Part shown: in pieces, positions 1 through 8,588 of the stretch | How the letters are laid out: every line of letters starts with the position of its first letter | Numbering within the stretch: the stretch's first letter is position 1 | IMG/VR virus record: IMGVR_UViG_3300042564_003566 | Location: 1-49,519 of that record | DNA: 49,519 nt | Direction: 5' to 3' (one strand) | From: a virus | The notes under the pieces: generated by a model | The model's database searches: none | Told to the model about the DNA's origin: nothing | What the model saw: the letters and a program-made list of their open reading frames with translations, nothing else | Translations under genes and position numbers: made by a program

Positions 1-2
1 AA

Positions 3-575
3 TTCAACACAGACACTAGCGAAAAACTTATCCGGTATCTTGTTCGACACCAGCACTGGAGTCCCCTTGAAATGGTCAGTGCTTGCATGGAAATTACGAC
101 AACAAGAGATATTGCGCGGCAAATCCTTCGCCACAGAAGTTTCAGCTTCCAAGAGTTTTCGCAACGTTATGCTGATCCAACAAAGGATCTTGAATTCGTA
201 TTCCGAGAAGCCCGACTGCAAGACCCCAAGAACAGACAGAACAGCATAGAAGTTGTACAAGACAATCCTGAAGCACGTCGACTGGCACAGGACTGGGAAC
301 GTGCTCAAACTAGAGTTAAACTTGCTGCCATTGAAGCCTACAACTGGGCCATTGACAATGGCATTGCCAAGGAACAGGCCCGTGCTGTGTTGCCCGAAGG
401 CATGATGTCAAGCCGATTGTACATGAACGGCACATTACGATCATGGATCCACTTTATTGAATTGCGATCAGCCAACGGCACACAAAAAGAACACCAGGAA
501 GTGGCCCGAGCCTGTGCAGAAGCCATTGCAGCAATCTTTCCAATGGCATCAACATTAGAGATCAACTGTGAATGA
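3..575 (+). CDS. thyX: Flavin-dependent thymidylate synthase ThyX (5' end outside window)
   Basis: ThyX makes dTMP from dUMP using methylene-tetrahydrofolate and FADH2, supplying DNA precursors during phage replication. The reading frame is open from the first complete codon at base 3, and the ThyX-like segment EKLIRYLVRHQHWSPLE lies upstream of the first ATG at 72. The gene therefore begins before the window, and 190 residues of an expected 210-250 are seen. The family signature RHRx7S is intact (RHRSFSFQEFSQR), and the C-terminal part has the usual LRSWIHFIELR followed by a Gln/Glu-rich helix. ThyX is common in marine phages, where it adds to or replaces the host enzyme. The stop overlaps the next start (ATGA), suggesting translational coupling. 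No sign of inactivation. Confidence 0.95.
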   Translation, partial: FNTDTSEKLIRYLVRHQHWSPLEMVSACMEITTTRDIARQILRHRSFSFQEFSQRYADPTKDLEFVFREARLQDPKNRQNSIEVVQDNPEARRLAQDWERAQTRVKLAAIEAYNWAIDNGIAKEQARAVLPEGMMSSRLYMNGTLRSWIHFIELRSANGTQKEHQEVARACAEAIAAIFPMASTLEINCE

Positions 576-1537
576 TCACAGTATACGTTGGCGATGTTGG
601 GGAATATCTTTCGATATTGTGTCACGCAGTTGATCCTGGTGCAAAGTTAATTACAGATAAAAATTTTGCTAATTTAGCGCCAGGTACCTACTACACCAGC
701 ATTGCAGATCTAAGCACTTTACTAAACTTTAGTTCAGTACTGAGACAAGCAAACAAAATTGTATATGCACCTCCAGATAAATGGTCTGACCAGCATAAAA
801 AAACAAGTAAGATGCAACACTGGACTGAAGATTATCTAAACGTATTTAGATTTAAATGCCAAGTTGAAAACTTTGAACCCAAAGTTCAAATTAATAAAGA
901 TGCGGTACTGCATTTAGTAGACCAAAGAAAAACTCAAAAAAAACAACTATGGGTTGCAGGATGTAGTATCAGTCACGGCATAGGTGTAACAGAACAAACA
1001 CGATATGGGCAATTGTTGGCCAATCAATTGAATATTGCAGCAAGTTTTTTAACCTGTAGTGGTTCATCAATTGTATGGGCTGCTGACCAAATTTTAAGAT
1101 CTGACATAAGGTCTGGTGATATTGTGGTATGGGGTGTTACCTCCTGGTCCAGGACTCCGTTTTTTATTGATAATGCTCTGTCTCACGTGATGGCAAACTC
1201 ATTAGAAAAACATTCAAAACATCATAATCTAGTAAACGCTGACACGCTTGCTAGTGATCATTTGTTTTATAAATCACTGATCAGTATTTTTCAAGTGATA
1301 ACTTTTTGTCAAAAGATCAATGCAAAACTAGTAATTGCATCTTTACTAGATGACTGTGTTTGCGAATATCTAAAGGATCAACCAAACTTTATCATGTTAT
1401 ACAAGTTATGGGGACGAAATTGGGATAAACTGTTTATTGATATGGGATCTGACGGGACACACCCAGGATACATCACACACCAATTTTATGCTGATCAAAT
1501 CTATCAAAAATTGCAAGGCCCACTTGCATGTTCCTGA
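572..1537 (+). CDS. SGNH/GDSL-type hydrolase-like protein with an N-terminal shared phage domain
   Basis: The C-terminal two thirds carries SGNH hydrolase hallmarks. Block I is GCSISHG (residues 130-136, nucleophile candidate Ser132) and block V is DGTHPG (Asp294, His297 as the rest of the triad). A CSGSS stretch could be the block II Gly region. Family members are esterases, acyltransferases or deacetylases acting on lipids or glycans, so acyl removal or addition on a surface sugar fits the neighbours, but this is inference. Residues about 25-75 resemble the N-terminus of the radical SAM protein two genes downstream (TYYTSIADL against YYHVSIADM), suggesting a shared accessory domain. The gene is visibly richer in A+T than thyX. 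Its start overlaps the thyX stop by 4 bases. Exact substrate unknown. Confidence 0.7.
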   Translation: MITVYVGDVGEYLSILCHAVDPGAKLITDKNFANLAPGTYYTSIADLSTLLNFSSVLRQANKIVYAPPDKWSDQHKKTSKMQHWTEDYLNVFRFKCQVENFEPKVQINKDAVLHLVDQRKTQKKQLWVAGCSISHGIGVTEQTRYGQLLANQLNIAASFLTCSGSSIVWAADQILRSDIRSGDIVVWGVTSWSRTPFFIDNALSHVMANSLEKHSKHHNLVNADTLASDHLFYKSLISIFQVITFCQKINAKLVIASLLDDCVCEYLKDQPNFIMLYKLWGRNWDKLFIDMGSDGTHPGYITHQFYADQIYQKLQGPLACS

Positions 1538-1552
1538 TTAATTTGCTATAAT
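1524..1552 (+). promoter_or_regulatory. Host sigma70-like promoter with extended -10, five bases before a start codon
   Basis: A perfect -10 box TATAAT lies at 1547-1552 with an extended -10 TGC at 1544-1546. A weak -35 (TTGCAT, 1524-1529) is at 17-base spacing. Only five bases separate the -10 from ATG 1558, so transcription would begin at or within a few bases of the start codon, giving a leaderless message. The same geometry occurs upstream of the gene starting at 28166. Confidence 0.5.
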
Positions 1553-1557
1553 GTTGC

Positions 1558-1878
1558 ATGTCAATCAATACTCTATACTCTGAATACAAACAATACCAAG
1601 ACCCGGAATACAAAATCATCGACAACAATGTTGTACGTTTTAGTGATATTTGTGTGCATGAGTTCACCATGGGCGATGTAGAAGATCCAGACTTGTATGC
1701 GGCGCAACCAATCTGGGAATGGCAAGAAAGCCAGGCAGGAAAGTTTGTGATGGCTCATGCTGTGGAAGCACCGTACTGGATTCGTCAGGTAGACCACAGC
1801 AGTTATGGACACCGGTATAAAATCATAGCCCGGCTCAGCGAGCCAAATCAAACATTTTTTAGGTTGAAATTTAAATAA
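1558..1878 (+). CDS. Small conserved phage protein of unknown function (106 aa)
   Basis: Not assignable to an enzyme family. The protein is short, acidic in the middle (GDVEDPDLY) and rich in Trp/Tyr, with a C-terminal half of alternating hydrophobic residues (YKIIARLSEP, FRLKF) that suggests a small beta-rich fold. No signal peptide or membrane segment is seen. Similar 100-residue proteins with an FTMGDVEDP-type segment are, as I recall, carried by marine T4-like phages, so it is probably a real gene. It has its own TATAAT box immediately upstream and sits between the SGNH hydrolase and a radical SAM gene. A role in the surrounding modification pathway cannot be shown. Confidence 0.7.
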   Translation: MSINTLYSEYKQYQDPEYKIIDNNVVRFSDICVHEFTMGDVEDPDLYAAQPIWEWQESQAGKFVMAHAVEAPYWIRQVDHSSYGHRYKIIARLSEPNQTFFRLKFK

Positions 1879-1881
1879 ATA
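1874..1881 (+). promoter_or_regulatory. Possible T4/cyanophage-type late promoter AATAAATA
   Basis: AATAAATA fits the NATAAATA variant of the T4 late box described for marine T4-like phages. It lies 33 bases before ATG 1915, which would give a leader of about 25 bases. The surroundings are A+T-rich, so chance occurrence is a real possibility. Confidence 0.3.
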
Positions 1882-1914
1882 TATTTGACACTTCCCCCAA
1901 TCCAATCCCCCAAT

Positions 1915-3420
1915 ATGTTTAATCAAAAAATCTTGTGCATAGGCAACGAGACTGAAGATACTGATCATCAAGTTTCTCAGTTGTCAAAAAATCAACAGAC
2001 TGTAAATCACGGACTTGTTACCGACGAGTCATTTGTTCCTGTTGATTTTGGATACTATCATGTCAGTATAGCTGACATGCCACCTGGTGCAATTGCACCT
2101 ATAGCATTGAATTTTGATCAGATCATAATGTTAGATCAAGCCAAAGAATCATATCCACACTGGAAATCATTTGTGGGAACATTTAGACTGATGTATGATC
2201 TAGAACAAACTGGGCACAATGTGGTTTATCGAGACAACGAGTGCAATAAAAATATCAGTTATTGGCACAACGTGCTGAGAGAAAACAAAAGTGTTTGCTT
2301 CTATCCATTTTTAGGACTGATTGACAATCTTGGAAGCACAGGGGTATGTCCCAAAAATTTTGACGCATTTACCCAAGTAAACAACATTGAAGATTGGCGT
2401 ACCAACAACAAATACAATGCCATGCGTGAAAAAATGTTGCGTGGAGAAGCAGTCACTGAATGGTGTCAAGATTGCTACCAACAAGAATCAGTTGGCCAAG
2501 AAAGCACAAGACAATTTGAAACTCTTGAATGGACCACTAGATTAGATTTTACCTCTGTAGATGACTTTAGCAAAATTGATGCCCCAGCATATTATGAAAT
2601 ACGTCCCAACAACAAATGCAACATCATGTGCCGTACTTGTGACAATGTGCGTAGTCATTTGATTGAAAAAGAATGGAAAACCATCAACATTCCACTGTGG
2701 CATTATCAACAAGCAAACATAACTTTTGAGCATGTGGACTTTGACACTGTAAAAAGAATTTATGTTGGAGGTGGAGAACCCACGGTGATGACAGAATTTT
2801 ATGATTTCTTGACCAAATGCATCGCACATGGACATACTGACTTTGAACTGGTAATTGGAACCAACGGTATGAAATTCAGTGACAAGATAATGAAACTATT
2901 CAGCAAGTTCACTGATGTTTGTTTTTCAGTAAGTTTTGATGGTTATAAAAAAGTAGGCGACTATATTCGTTGGGGCAGCGACTTCGACACTGTGACCAAG
3001 AATACTCATATGCTGTTGGATCATGGTCACAAAGTTGGACTGCAAACTGTTTTTTCTGTTTACAATGCTACTCGTATGCACGAAATTTTTGAATTTTATG
3101 ATCAAGAATTTCCTACTGCAAGCCTGCTGGTGCAATATGCTGGATTTGCTGATGACATGATGAATCCATACAACCATCCTTGCCCTGACTTGGTAATAGA
3201 CTCCATGAAAAGATGCACACAAACACAAGTGTACTATTCAAACGGAAGATCTTGCAAAACACAAGTGGATGCAATGTTGGATTGGTATACCAATCAATAT
3301 CAACTGGACGCAAACAAATTAAACAAGTTTTATGAATTTAACGATAAATTGGATAAATCACGTGGCAGTCTTTTGGCTGACTACATTCCTGAATTAGCAC
3401 AAGCTCGGAGCATGATATGA
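1915..3420 (+). CDS. Radical SAM enzyme with N-terminal accessory domain
   Basis: Radical SAM enzymes reductively cleave S-adenosylmethionine at a [4Fe-4S] cluster to start radical chemistry. The cluster motif Cx3Cx2C is intact at residues 235-242 (CNIMCRTC), followed by the SAM-binding GGGEPT segment. Upstream, VCFYPF and CQDCYQQE correspond to the N-terminal auxiliary-cluster region of the other radical SAM proteins here, but the usual CC pair is reduced to one Cys in GVCPKNF. Residues 34-83 resemble the N-terminal region of the SGNH-like protein at 572. I chose ATG 1915 (501 aa). A TTG at 1885 would add ten residues but sits inside the A+T-rich promoter-like stretch. The C-terminus ends in a DKSRGSLLADYIPEL tail shared in pattern with the paralogs. 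The stop overlaps the epimerase start (ATGA). The substrate is unknown. Confidence 0.85.
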   Translation: MFNQKILCIGNETEDTDHQVSQLSKNQQTVNHGLVTDESFVPVDFGYYHVSIADMPPGAIAPIALNFDQIIMLDQAKESYPHWKSFVGTFRLMYDLEQTGHNVVYRDNECNKNISYWHNVLRENKSVCFYPFLGLIDNLGSTGVCPKNFDAFTQVNNIEDWRTNNKYNAMREKMLRGEAVTEWCQDCYQQESVGQESTRQFETLEWTTRLDFTSVDDFSKIDAPAYYEIRPNNKCNIMCRTCDNVRSHLIEKEWKTINIPLWHYQQANITFEHVDFDTVKRIYVGGGEPTVMTEFYDFLTKCIAHGHTDFELVIGTNGMKFSDKIMKLFSKFTDVCFSVSFDGYKKVGDYIRWGSDFDTVTKNTHMLLDHGHKVGLQTVFSVYNATRMHEIFEFYDQEFPTASLLVQYAGFADDMMNPYNHPCPDLVIDSMKRCTQTQVYYSNGRSCKTQVDAMLDWYTNQYQLDANKLNKFYEFNDKLDKSRGSLLADYIPELAQARSMI

Positions 3421-4385
3421 CATTTTTAGTAACAGGCGGCCTAGGCCTCATTGGGCACAACATAGTACAACGACTACAAGCACGTGGTGAGAAAACTGTG
3501 ATCATGGACACCAAGACCACGTATGGTATTATCCCACAATCAGAAATAGACTACTTGATGGCCGAGCGTCTTGCCAAGATTGATAATCATCCTGTGTATA
3601 ACACAGACATCACAAACGCAGGTCCTGTAGACTATGTGATTGGCAAAGAGCAACCCAAAGTCATCGTTCACTGCGCAAGTTTCCCCCGACAGAAAGTGGT
3701 CAATGCCAACCCTGCGCTGGGTGCGGATGTCATGATGAAGGGGTTGATCAACTTGCTTGAGAGTGCCAAAAAACACAAAATTGAACGGTTTGTGTACATC
3801 AGTTCAAGCATGGTGTACGGAGACTTTGAAGATGATGTGTTGGAAGATGATACGTGCCGTCCGCAAGGGCAGTATGGAATAATGAAACTATGTGGAGAAG
3901 ACCTTGTCAAAGATTATGCTCGTCGTTGTAATTTTGAGTATGTTATTATTCGCCCCAGTGCTGTTTATGGGCCACTTGATGTTGAAGACCGAGTCGTTGC
4001 AAAATTCATGCTCACAGCAATGCGCGGCGGAGTGCTCCGAGTTAATGGAGCGAACGAAACACTAGACTTTACCTATGTGGATGATGCCGCCGATGGTATT
4101 GTTGCTGCCGCAACACGTATCATGTGCCGCAACATGACATTCAATATCACCAAGAGCCATTCAGTAAGTTTGTTGGAAGCTGCTGAAATGATTGTGAAGA
4201 TTGTGGGCAAGGGTACTATTGAGGTGCGTGACAAAGATGCAGACTTTCCCAGCCGCGGTGCGTTGAACATTGATCGTGCAAAGACCATCTTGAGTTTTGA
4301 TCCAAAAGTAGATGTAGAAGAAGGATTCCAAAAGTATTATGAGTGGCTTGACAATTCCGTTTACTGGAATCCGAAAACAGTATAA
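3417..4385 (+). CDS. NAD-dependent nucleotide-sugar epimerase/dehydratase (extended SDR)
   Basis: The N-terminal Rossmann motif TGGLGLIG (residues 6-13) binds NAD(P). The catalytic YxxxK is Tyr153/Lys157 (YGIMK), preceded by the Ser-rich ISSSMVYG segment that supplies the catalytic Ser/Thr. Length (322) and layout match UDP-glucose 4-epimerase-like and dTDP-glucose 4,6-dehydratase-like enzymes, which act on nucleotide sugars in the cytoplasm. Epimerase and dehydratase cannot be told apart with certainty here. It is followed at once by a DegT-type aminotransferase, a pairing typical of amino-sugar synthesis: a 4,6-dehydratase makes the keto sugar that the aminotransferase uses. It is coupled upstream to a radical SAM gene by ATGA and overlaps the next gene by 47 bases. 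Confidence 0.88.
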   Translation: MTFLVTGGLGLIGHNIVQRLQARGEKTVIMDTKTTYGIIPQSEIDYLMAERLAKIDNHPVYNTDITNAGPVDYVIGKEQPKVIVHCASFPRQKVVNANPALGADVMMKGLINLLESAKKHKIERFVYISSSMVYGDFEDDVLEDDTCRPQGQYGIMKLCGEDLVKDYARRCNFEYVIIRPSAVYGPLDVEDRVVAKFMLTAMRGGVLRVNGANETLDFTYVDDAADGIVAAATRIMCRNMTFNITKSHSVSLLEAAEMIVKIVGKGTIEVRDKDADFPSRGALNIDRAKTILSFDPKVDVEEGFQKYYEWLDNSVYWNPKTV

Positions 4386-5424
4386 CAATCTCCGCACTGA
4401 AATTCTGGATGCAACAGATATTGTGTTGCGTTCAGGGCAACTCATGAGCGGCAACTACACCTATGAGTTTGAAGATTGGCTGGCTAGACGCAATCATCAA
4501 CCCTATGCTGTGACCTGCCACTCGGGCACACAAGCCCTGGAGATCATTGCCGAATGGTATCGAACACAACTGGGTGTTCCTGATATTCCTACTGTGGCTG
4601 TGCCTACAATGACTTATCCTGCCACACTAAACGCATTTGTGCGAGCAGGTTGGAACATACACATAGTAGACACTGATCAGTATGGTGTGATGGACTTGGC
4701 CAAACTTGAGCACAACACAGACGTACAGGCCATTTGTGGCGTGGGCCTGTACGGGCAATCTGTTGCCAACATGACACAAACATTATGGGCACTGACTCAT
4801 CCCATCATAGAAGATGGGGCACAGCACTGGCTCAGCAATGACTGTCAACGTGTGGGTGACTGTGCCATCAGTTTTGATCCCACAAAAAATCTAGCCAACT
4901 ATGGCAATGGTGGTGCTGTGATCACTGCCAATGCTGGCTTGAAAGATTTTGCCCAGAATTGGATCAGCAATGGCAAGCACAGCCGACACGCAGAAATTGG
5001 TACCAACAGTAGAATGAGTGAAATAGACTGTGCGCAGATGTTGGTAAAGACTCGTTATATCGATCAGTGGCAACAACGCAGGCGAACCATTGCCAAACAC
5101 TGGATGGAGATGCTAAAGGGCAAGCCTTGGATCACTTGCTTGATTGATGATAGCAACTTTGACAAACACTGTTTTCACAAATTTGTGATTCATGTGGACA
5201 ATCGAGATATCTTGCAACGCAACCTTGCCTTGCGTGGTGTTGAGACCAAAGTACACTACCCAACACCCATGCACGAGTTACCAGCGTATCAACACTATCT
5301 GTGTCCAGACTTGCTCAGTGCCGGCAGCAGTCTGGCACGTAGATGTTTGAGCCTTCCTATCTATCCTGAACTAACAGACTTGGAAGTTGAATACATTATT
5401 GATCAGGTGTTAGACTGCGTTTGA
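4339..5424 (+). CDS. DegT/DnrJ/EryC1/StrS-family PLP aminotransferase
   Basis: These enzymes transfer an amino group to keto nucleotide sugars using PLP. Key sites are visible: Lys183 in SFDPTKNL (Schiff-base lysine), Asp159 in IIEDGAQ (binds the PLP pyridine nitrogen), the HSGTQAL cofactor phosphate site at residues 61-67, and the typical opening IPFTGIRKQYNNL. The ATG at 4339, inside the preceding gene, is supported because the family N-terminus starts there. Length (361) is normal. With the epimerase/dehydratase it likely produces an amino sugar, which a later guanidino- or carbamoyl-transfer step could decorate. The 3' end runs 29 bases into the convergent gene at 5396. Confidence 0.92.
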   Translation: MSGLTIPFTGIRKQYNNLRTEILDATDIVLRSGQLMSGNYTYEFEDWLARRNHQPYAVTCHSGTQALEIIAEWYRTQLGVPDIPTVAVPTMTYPATLNAFVRAGWNIHIVDTDQYGVMDLAKLEHNTDVQAICGVGLYGQSVANMTQTLWALTHPIIEDGAQHWLSNDCQRVGDCAISFDPTKNLANYGNGGAVITANAGLKDFAQNWISNGKHSRHAEIGTNSRMSEIDCAQMLVKTRYIDQWQQRRRTIAKHWMEMLKGKPWITCLIDDSNFDKHCFHKFVIHVDNRDILQRNLALRGVETKVHYPTPMHELPAYQHYLCPDLLSAGSSLARRCLSLPIYPELTDLEVEYIIDQVLDCV

Positions 5425-7402
5425 CAAACGCATAGGTGGCCAACCAAGACCACTCATAACTTTTCTTCAAGGCGTCAAAGTCGCCGCCAACTGAATCATA
5501 ATACTCTGCACCATCCTCTGCACCTTTGCGACTCCATTGCCCGTCTGTGGTATCAACAGTGAGCCAACGATTGAGTCTGTGCTCGCTTTCCACATCAGGC
5601 AAACTGGCCTTCAGTTTTAACACTTCACGGAATGCAGTGCGCCAGCACATCCAATCCGATTCATGGTACATGGCTGTGCCTGACACAATGGGCACAACTT
5701 CGTGTGGTTGGTCTAGTGTAAAGTCCAGACCTTGCCCTGTGTTCTCCAACACCAACCGTTTATTATATGCAATCACGGCCTGATGTCCATACACCAATCC
5801 GTTCACAGGATTGTGTGCGTGAAATATATAGTGCTTGGGTTGTTGCATGCGATCAGGTTGCCACGACCAGTCAAAATCCGCAGTTACTTCTAGTTTGGCA
5901 AACACAGCAAAGAACCAAGGTGTGCGACTGTGCCTGGCAGCCTCTTGATATGCTGCCACACGTCCGTTGATGCCCGACACATGATGTATTTGGTTCGCAG
6001 CAACACGGGTTGAATTTTTTGTCCATTGCAAATGTTCAAAATAAATGCCAGCATTTATTTCACCGTTGCTGATGAATACAATGTCCAACACTGAGTCTTG
6101 CAATATGCGCCGTGTTCGATCTATGTAGGGATAGTCATACAACTGTGTCTTTATGTGAGGCACAGCCGTACGTGGTACCACAACTGTGCCGGCACCGTCA
6201 CTGATGGGCATGATAGTTTTGGTCTCTTCGCGCCACAGTGGCACAGTGACCATGTTTCCGGGCACATAATTGTAGTTGGTAAATGTGGCCAAGGGTCCTG
6301 CCCAGTCAGTGTTCTTTACTGCATCAACATGACTGTCACCATCGTGAAGTATAACAGGCATGGGTCTACGTGGCACAGCGGTTTTGATAAAGTTTACATC
6401 ATACCATTCCAACAATGCTTTCTTTTCTGCTCTGGCAGCAAATGTGGGCACATGCATGAAGAAGGTGTCTCCAAACTTTTGGTCATTGCTGGCAAACACA
6501 TGCAACATGGTGGCTTGCCATTGTTCAGGATGCCATGAAAAGTCAAAATCCGTATAGTCACAGATACTGCTGCATATCCAAACAAACTCATGTTCGGTGC
6601 CTATGCTCTTGGCAATGCGTATTAGTGTATCTCTGTAGTTGTCAAAGTAGCGCACAGTCCGTGTGGTGTTGACGATTTTGCCTGCCGCACCACACAAGTG
6701 ATCTATTTCATATACAGCAGTGGCCACTCGATTGGTTATAGCACGTATTTGATCCACATACTTGATGTCTGTGGCACCTGCTACAGTGTATACTGGCCCG
6801 CCGGTGCGTTGATGCTGTGTGCCAAACTGGTATATGTACGGAGGATCAAAGGGATTTGGATGCCACGACTGGTCCACCGGCTCAACACCTAGCGGAACCG
6901 TCCACGATTTTTTGGTAGGCTTTGCTACAGCATGTTGAGCTGTTTCTAGTTTGATTGAATCAGCACCCAAATTATACACAGGTCCACCTGCTGATTGCCA
7001 TTGTGTGCCGAAATGATGTTGGTAGTGATCGCTGGGTAAGGAGTGCCAAGAGAAATCAAAACTGTCTGCATCTATGTTTGACGGTATGCGCCATCCATCA
7101 CGACTGCTCAGTCTTGCGATTGTACGATCTGTATGGTAGTTTGTGTGTTCATAGCCCTCACGTGGCACAAGGTATGTGCCCGAATCTGGTTGCCATTGAC
7201 TGGCCCATGCATGCCGCTGATCGGCTTGCCAAGGAGGGGGTTCAAAAAGCCAGTCCCAGTCTTGGTAATCTGCTAAGTAATGCACAATCCAGAAAAATCG
7301 TGTGCGACTCAACTTCTGCGCATGCTGGAATGAATCCACCGATCTCTCGTGTGGGAACAAATTTGGCTTATACCCATCTGAAAAATAAAATACGTCAAAC
7401 AT
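5396..7402 (-). CDS. Repeat-containing glycosyltransferase-like protein (668 aa)
   Basis: No standard enzyme motif is intact. The protein is built from repeats of a module of the form hydrophobic strand, then (D/F)DxSWxP, then a gap, then H/Q-x-F...GxVY. Copies lie near residues 32-80, 113-145, 178-206, 269-318 and 492-545. Two longer units also share the opening FDVFYFSDG / LDIVFISNG. The last copy (NGLVYGHQAV) and the following Trp-rich segment (CWRTAFREVLKL) match the layout of the transferase at 25068 (NGLMYGNGG, AWRAGFREGVKM). That protein has a DGDN metal site, whereas the corresponding strand here (WFFAVFAKLEVTADF) lacks a DxD. It may be a multi-domain transferase or a catalytically dead, glycan-binding relative. 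Its start codon overlaps the divergent gene at 7401. Confidence 0.65.
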   Translation of the reverse strand: MFDVFYFSDGYKPNLFPHERSVDSFQHAQKLSRTRFFWIVHYLADYQDWDWLFEPPPWQADQRHAWASQWQPDSGTYLVPREGYEHTNYHTDRTIARLSSRDGWRIPSNIDADSFDFSWHSLPSDHYQHHFGTQWQSAGGPVYNLGADSIKLETAQHAVAKPTKKSWTVPLGVEPVDQSWHPNPFDPPYIYQFGTQHQRTGGPVYTVAGATDIKYVDQIRAITNRVATAVYEIDHLCGAAGKIVNTTRTVRYFDNYRDTLIRIAKSIGTEHEFVWICSSICDYTDFDFSWHPEQWQATMLHVFASNDQKFGDTFFMHVPTFAARAEKKALLEWYDVNFIKTAVPRRPMPVILHDGDSHVDAVKNTDWAGPLATFTNYNYVPGNMVTVPLWREETKTIMPISDGAGTVVVPRTAVPHIKTQLYDYPYIDRTRRILQDSVLDIVFISNGEINAGIYFEHLQWTKNSTRVAANQIHHVSGINGRVAAYQEAARHSRTPWFFAVFAKLEVTADFDWSWQPDRMQQPKHYIFHAHNPVNGLVYGHQAVIAYNKRLVLENTGQGLDFTLDQPHEVVPIVSGTAMYHESDWMCWRTAFREVLKLKASLPDVESEHRLNRWLTVDTTDGQWSRKGAEDGAEYYDSVGGDFDALKKSYEWSWLATYAFVKRSLTPDQ
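5768..7309 (-). repeat. Five protein-level repeats of a (D/F)DxSWxP...GxVY module
   Basis: Degenerate copies at residues about 32-80, 113-145, 178-206, 269-318 and 492-545 of the 668-residue protein. They share an aromatic strand, an acidic-Trp-Pro turn and a Gly-x-Val-Tyr end. DNA-level identity is low, so the duplications are old. Confidence 0.55.
7363..7391 (+). promoter_or_regulatory. Candidate sigma70-like promoter for the 7401 gene
   Basis: TTGGCT at 7363-7368 and TAAAAT at 7386-7391 are spaced by 17 bases and lie nine bases before ATG 7401. Both sit inside the first codons of the divergent gene. The match is moderate (4/6 and 5/6). Confidence 0.35.
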
Positions 7403-8588
7403 GCTTAGAATAGATGAAATTTATGATAACACAATCTGGCCTTGGATTAAAAAATATCATCCTGGTGTAAGATTATGGTGGTGTGAACCATTTGGCAGAA
7501 CTGATCCAGCTAGCTTAATTAATTATGGCAGCGATAATGCAATTGAACACAATTATACACTATTATGGGACCAAGAGCCTATTCATTTGAACATACACAT
7601 ACCTACATTTAAACAAGTAGTTAGTAACAATCAAAACTTGCACCGAGCAGTAGATCGGCGCAACCATCTAAATCAATTGGCCATTGACAGTGGATATAAC
7701 AAACCACTAAATATCAATCGACAAGTAGGCGCAATTATTACTAGTGAACGCGATAGTGACGCAGTTGATGCAGTATGCAACCAATTTGGATGGAAACATT
7801 ATTACTATTTTTTCCATGGTTGGGCAGCATTGGATTGGTATCGCGGATACGATAAGACTTTTTTAATCCAGCCTTGGACTGAAAGAACTATTAATCAAAC
7901 ATTTTTGGCTCCGAATCGCATTGTGGCAGGAGAGCGTGAACACAGATTGGAAATGCTGTATTGGATATTCCGACTGGGCATGACTGACAATCACATATCA
8001 TGCCCCAGTATATGTCCTGCAGAGAATATTCCAATACTGGATGCTGTGAAATCACTTAACACAAGGTATCCTGATATTGAAACAGTGTTTGCACGCCAGC
8101 CGCTGCCATTAAATTTCAAAGACGAAACTGGTCATCCCATGCAATCTTGCTGGTTAGATTTATTTGATCAGTCTGCTGAAAGTTTGTTATATTTGGTTAC
8201 TGAGACCGTGGCCACAGGACGTAGACATCATTTGACTGAGAAAACATTCAAACCCATTGCCATGGGCATGCCTTTTATTATTGTAGGCACACAAGGTAGT
8301 TTGAAGTATCTGCGCAGTTATGGATTCCGAACATTTGGTGACTTGTGGGATGAAAGTTATGATGACGAACCAGATGATTCACGGCGCATAGAAAAAATTG
8401 CACAGGTATTGAAACAGTTAGATGGCCTGGAAGAACATCGTCAAGACATATTTGAAAGTGCATGGGAAATCATAGAGCACAACTGGAATCATTTTTATGG
8501 CGGTGGCTTTGAACAAATATTGTGGCAAGAACTAAAGGACATGTTGAATGACATTGAATTTGATAGCGGACCGAATAGTCAACGGTAA
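7401..8588 (+). CDS. Glycosyltransferase-like protein, TEKxFKP family (copy 1)
   Basis: The C-terminal half has the block ETVATGRRHHLTEKTFKP (near residues 270-286), then a hydrophobic strand (MPFIIVG), SLKYLRSYGFRTF and DESYD. This resembles the nucleotide-sugar-binding end of exostosin/fucosyltransferase-like GT-B proteins, where a Glu/Lys pair follows a Thr/Ser. The donor and acceptor cannot be read from sequence. Two further copies of this block lie at 8548 and 21525 in this window. The start ATG is shared with the divergent gene on the other strand (CATG at 7400-7403), so its promoter must lie inside that gene. The 3' end overlaps the next gene by 41 bases. Confidence 0.65.
   Translation: MLRIDEIYDNTIWPWIKKYHPGVRLWWCEPFGRTDPASLINYGSDNAIEHNYTLLWDQEPIHLNIHIPTFKQVVSNNQNLHRAVDRRNHLNQLAIDSGYNKPLNINRQVGAIITSERDSDAVDAVCNQFGWKHYYYFFHGWAALDWYRGYDKTFLIQPWTERTINQTFLAPNRIVAGEREHRLEMLYWIFRLGMTDNHISCPSICPAENIPILDAVKSLNTRYPDIETVFARQPLPLNFKDETGHPMQSCWLDLFDQSAESLLYLVTETVATGRRHHLTEKTFKPIAMGMPFIIVGTQGSLKYLRSYGFRTFGDLWDESYDDEPDDSRRIEKIAQVLKQLDGLEEHRQDIFESAWEIIEHNWNHFYGGGFEQILWQELKDMLNDIEFDSGPNSQR

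Noticed and set aside
1885-1914. TTG start for the first radical SAM gene
   Set aside because: It would add ten residues over a promoter-like A+T-rich stretch; ATG 1915 begins directly before the first strand.
1573-1971. 132-residue open frame on the minus strand
   Set aside because: Opposes the 1558 gene and the start of the radical SAM gene; hydrophobic shadow without supporting signals.
6098-6538. 146-residue open frame on the plus strand
   Set aside because: Antisense shadow of the 668-residue repeat protein, with unnatural composition rich in Cys and His.
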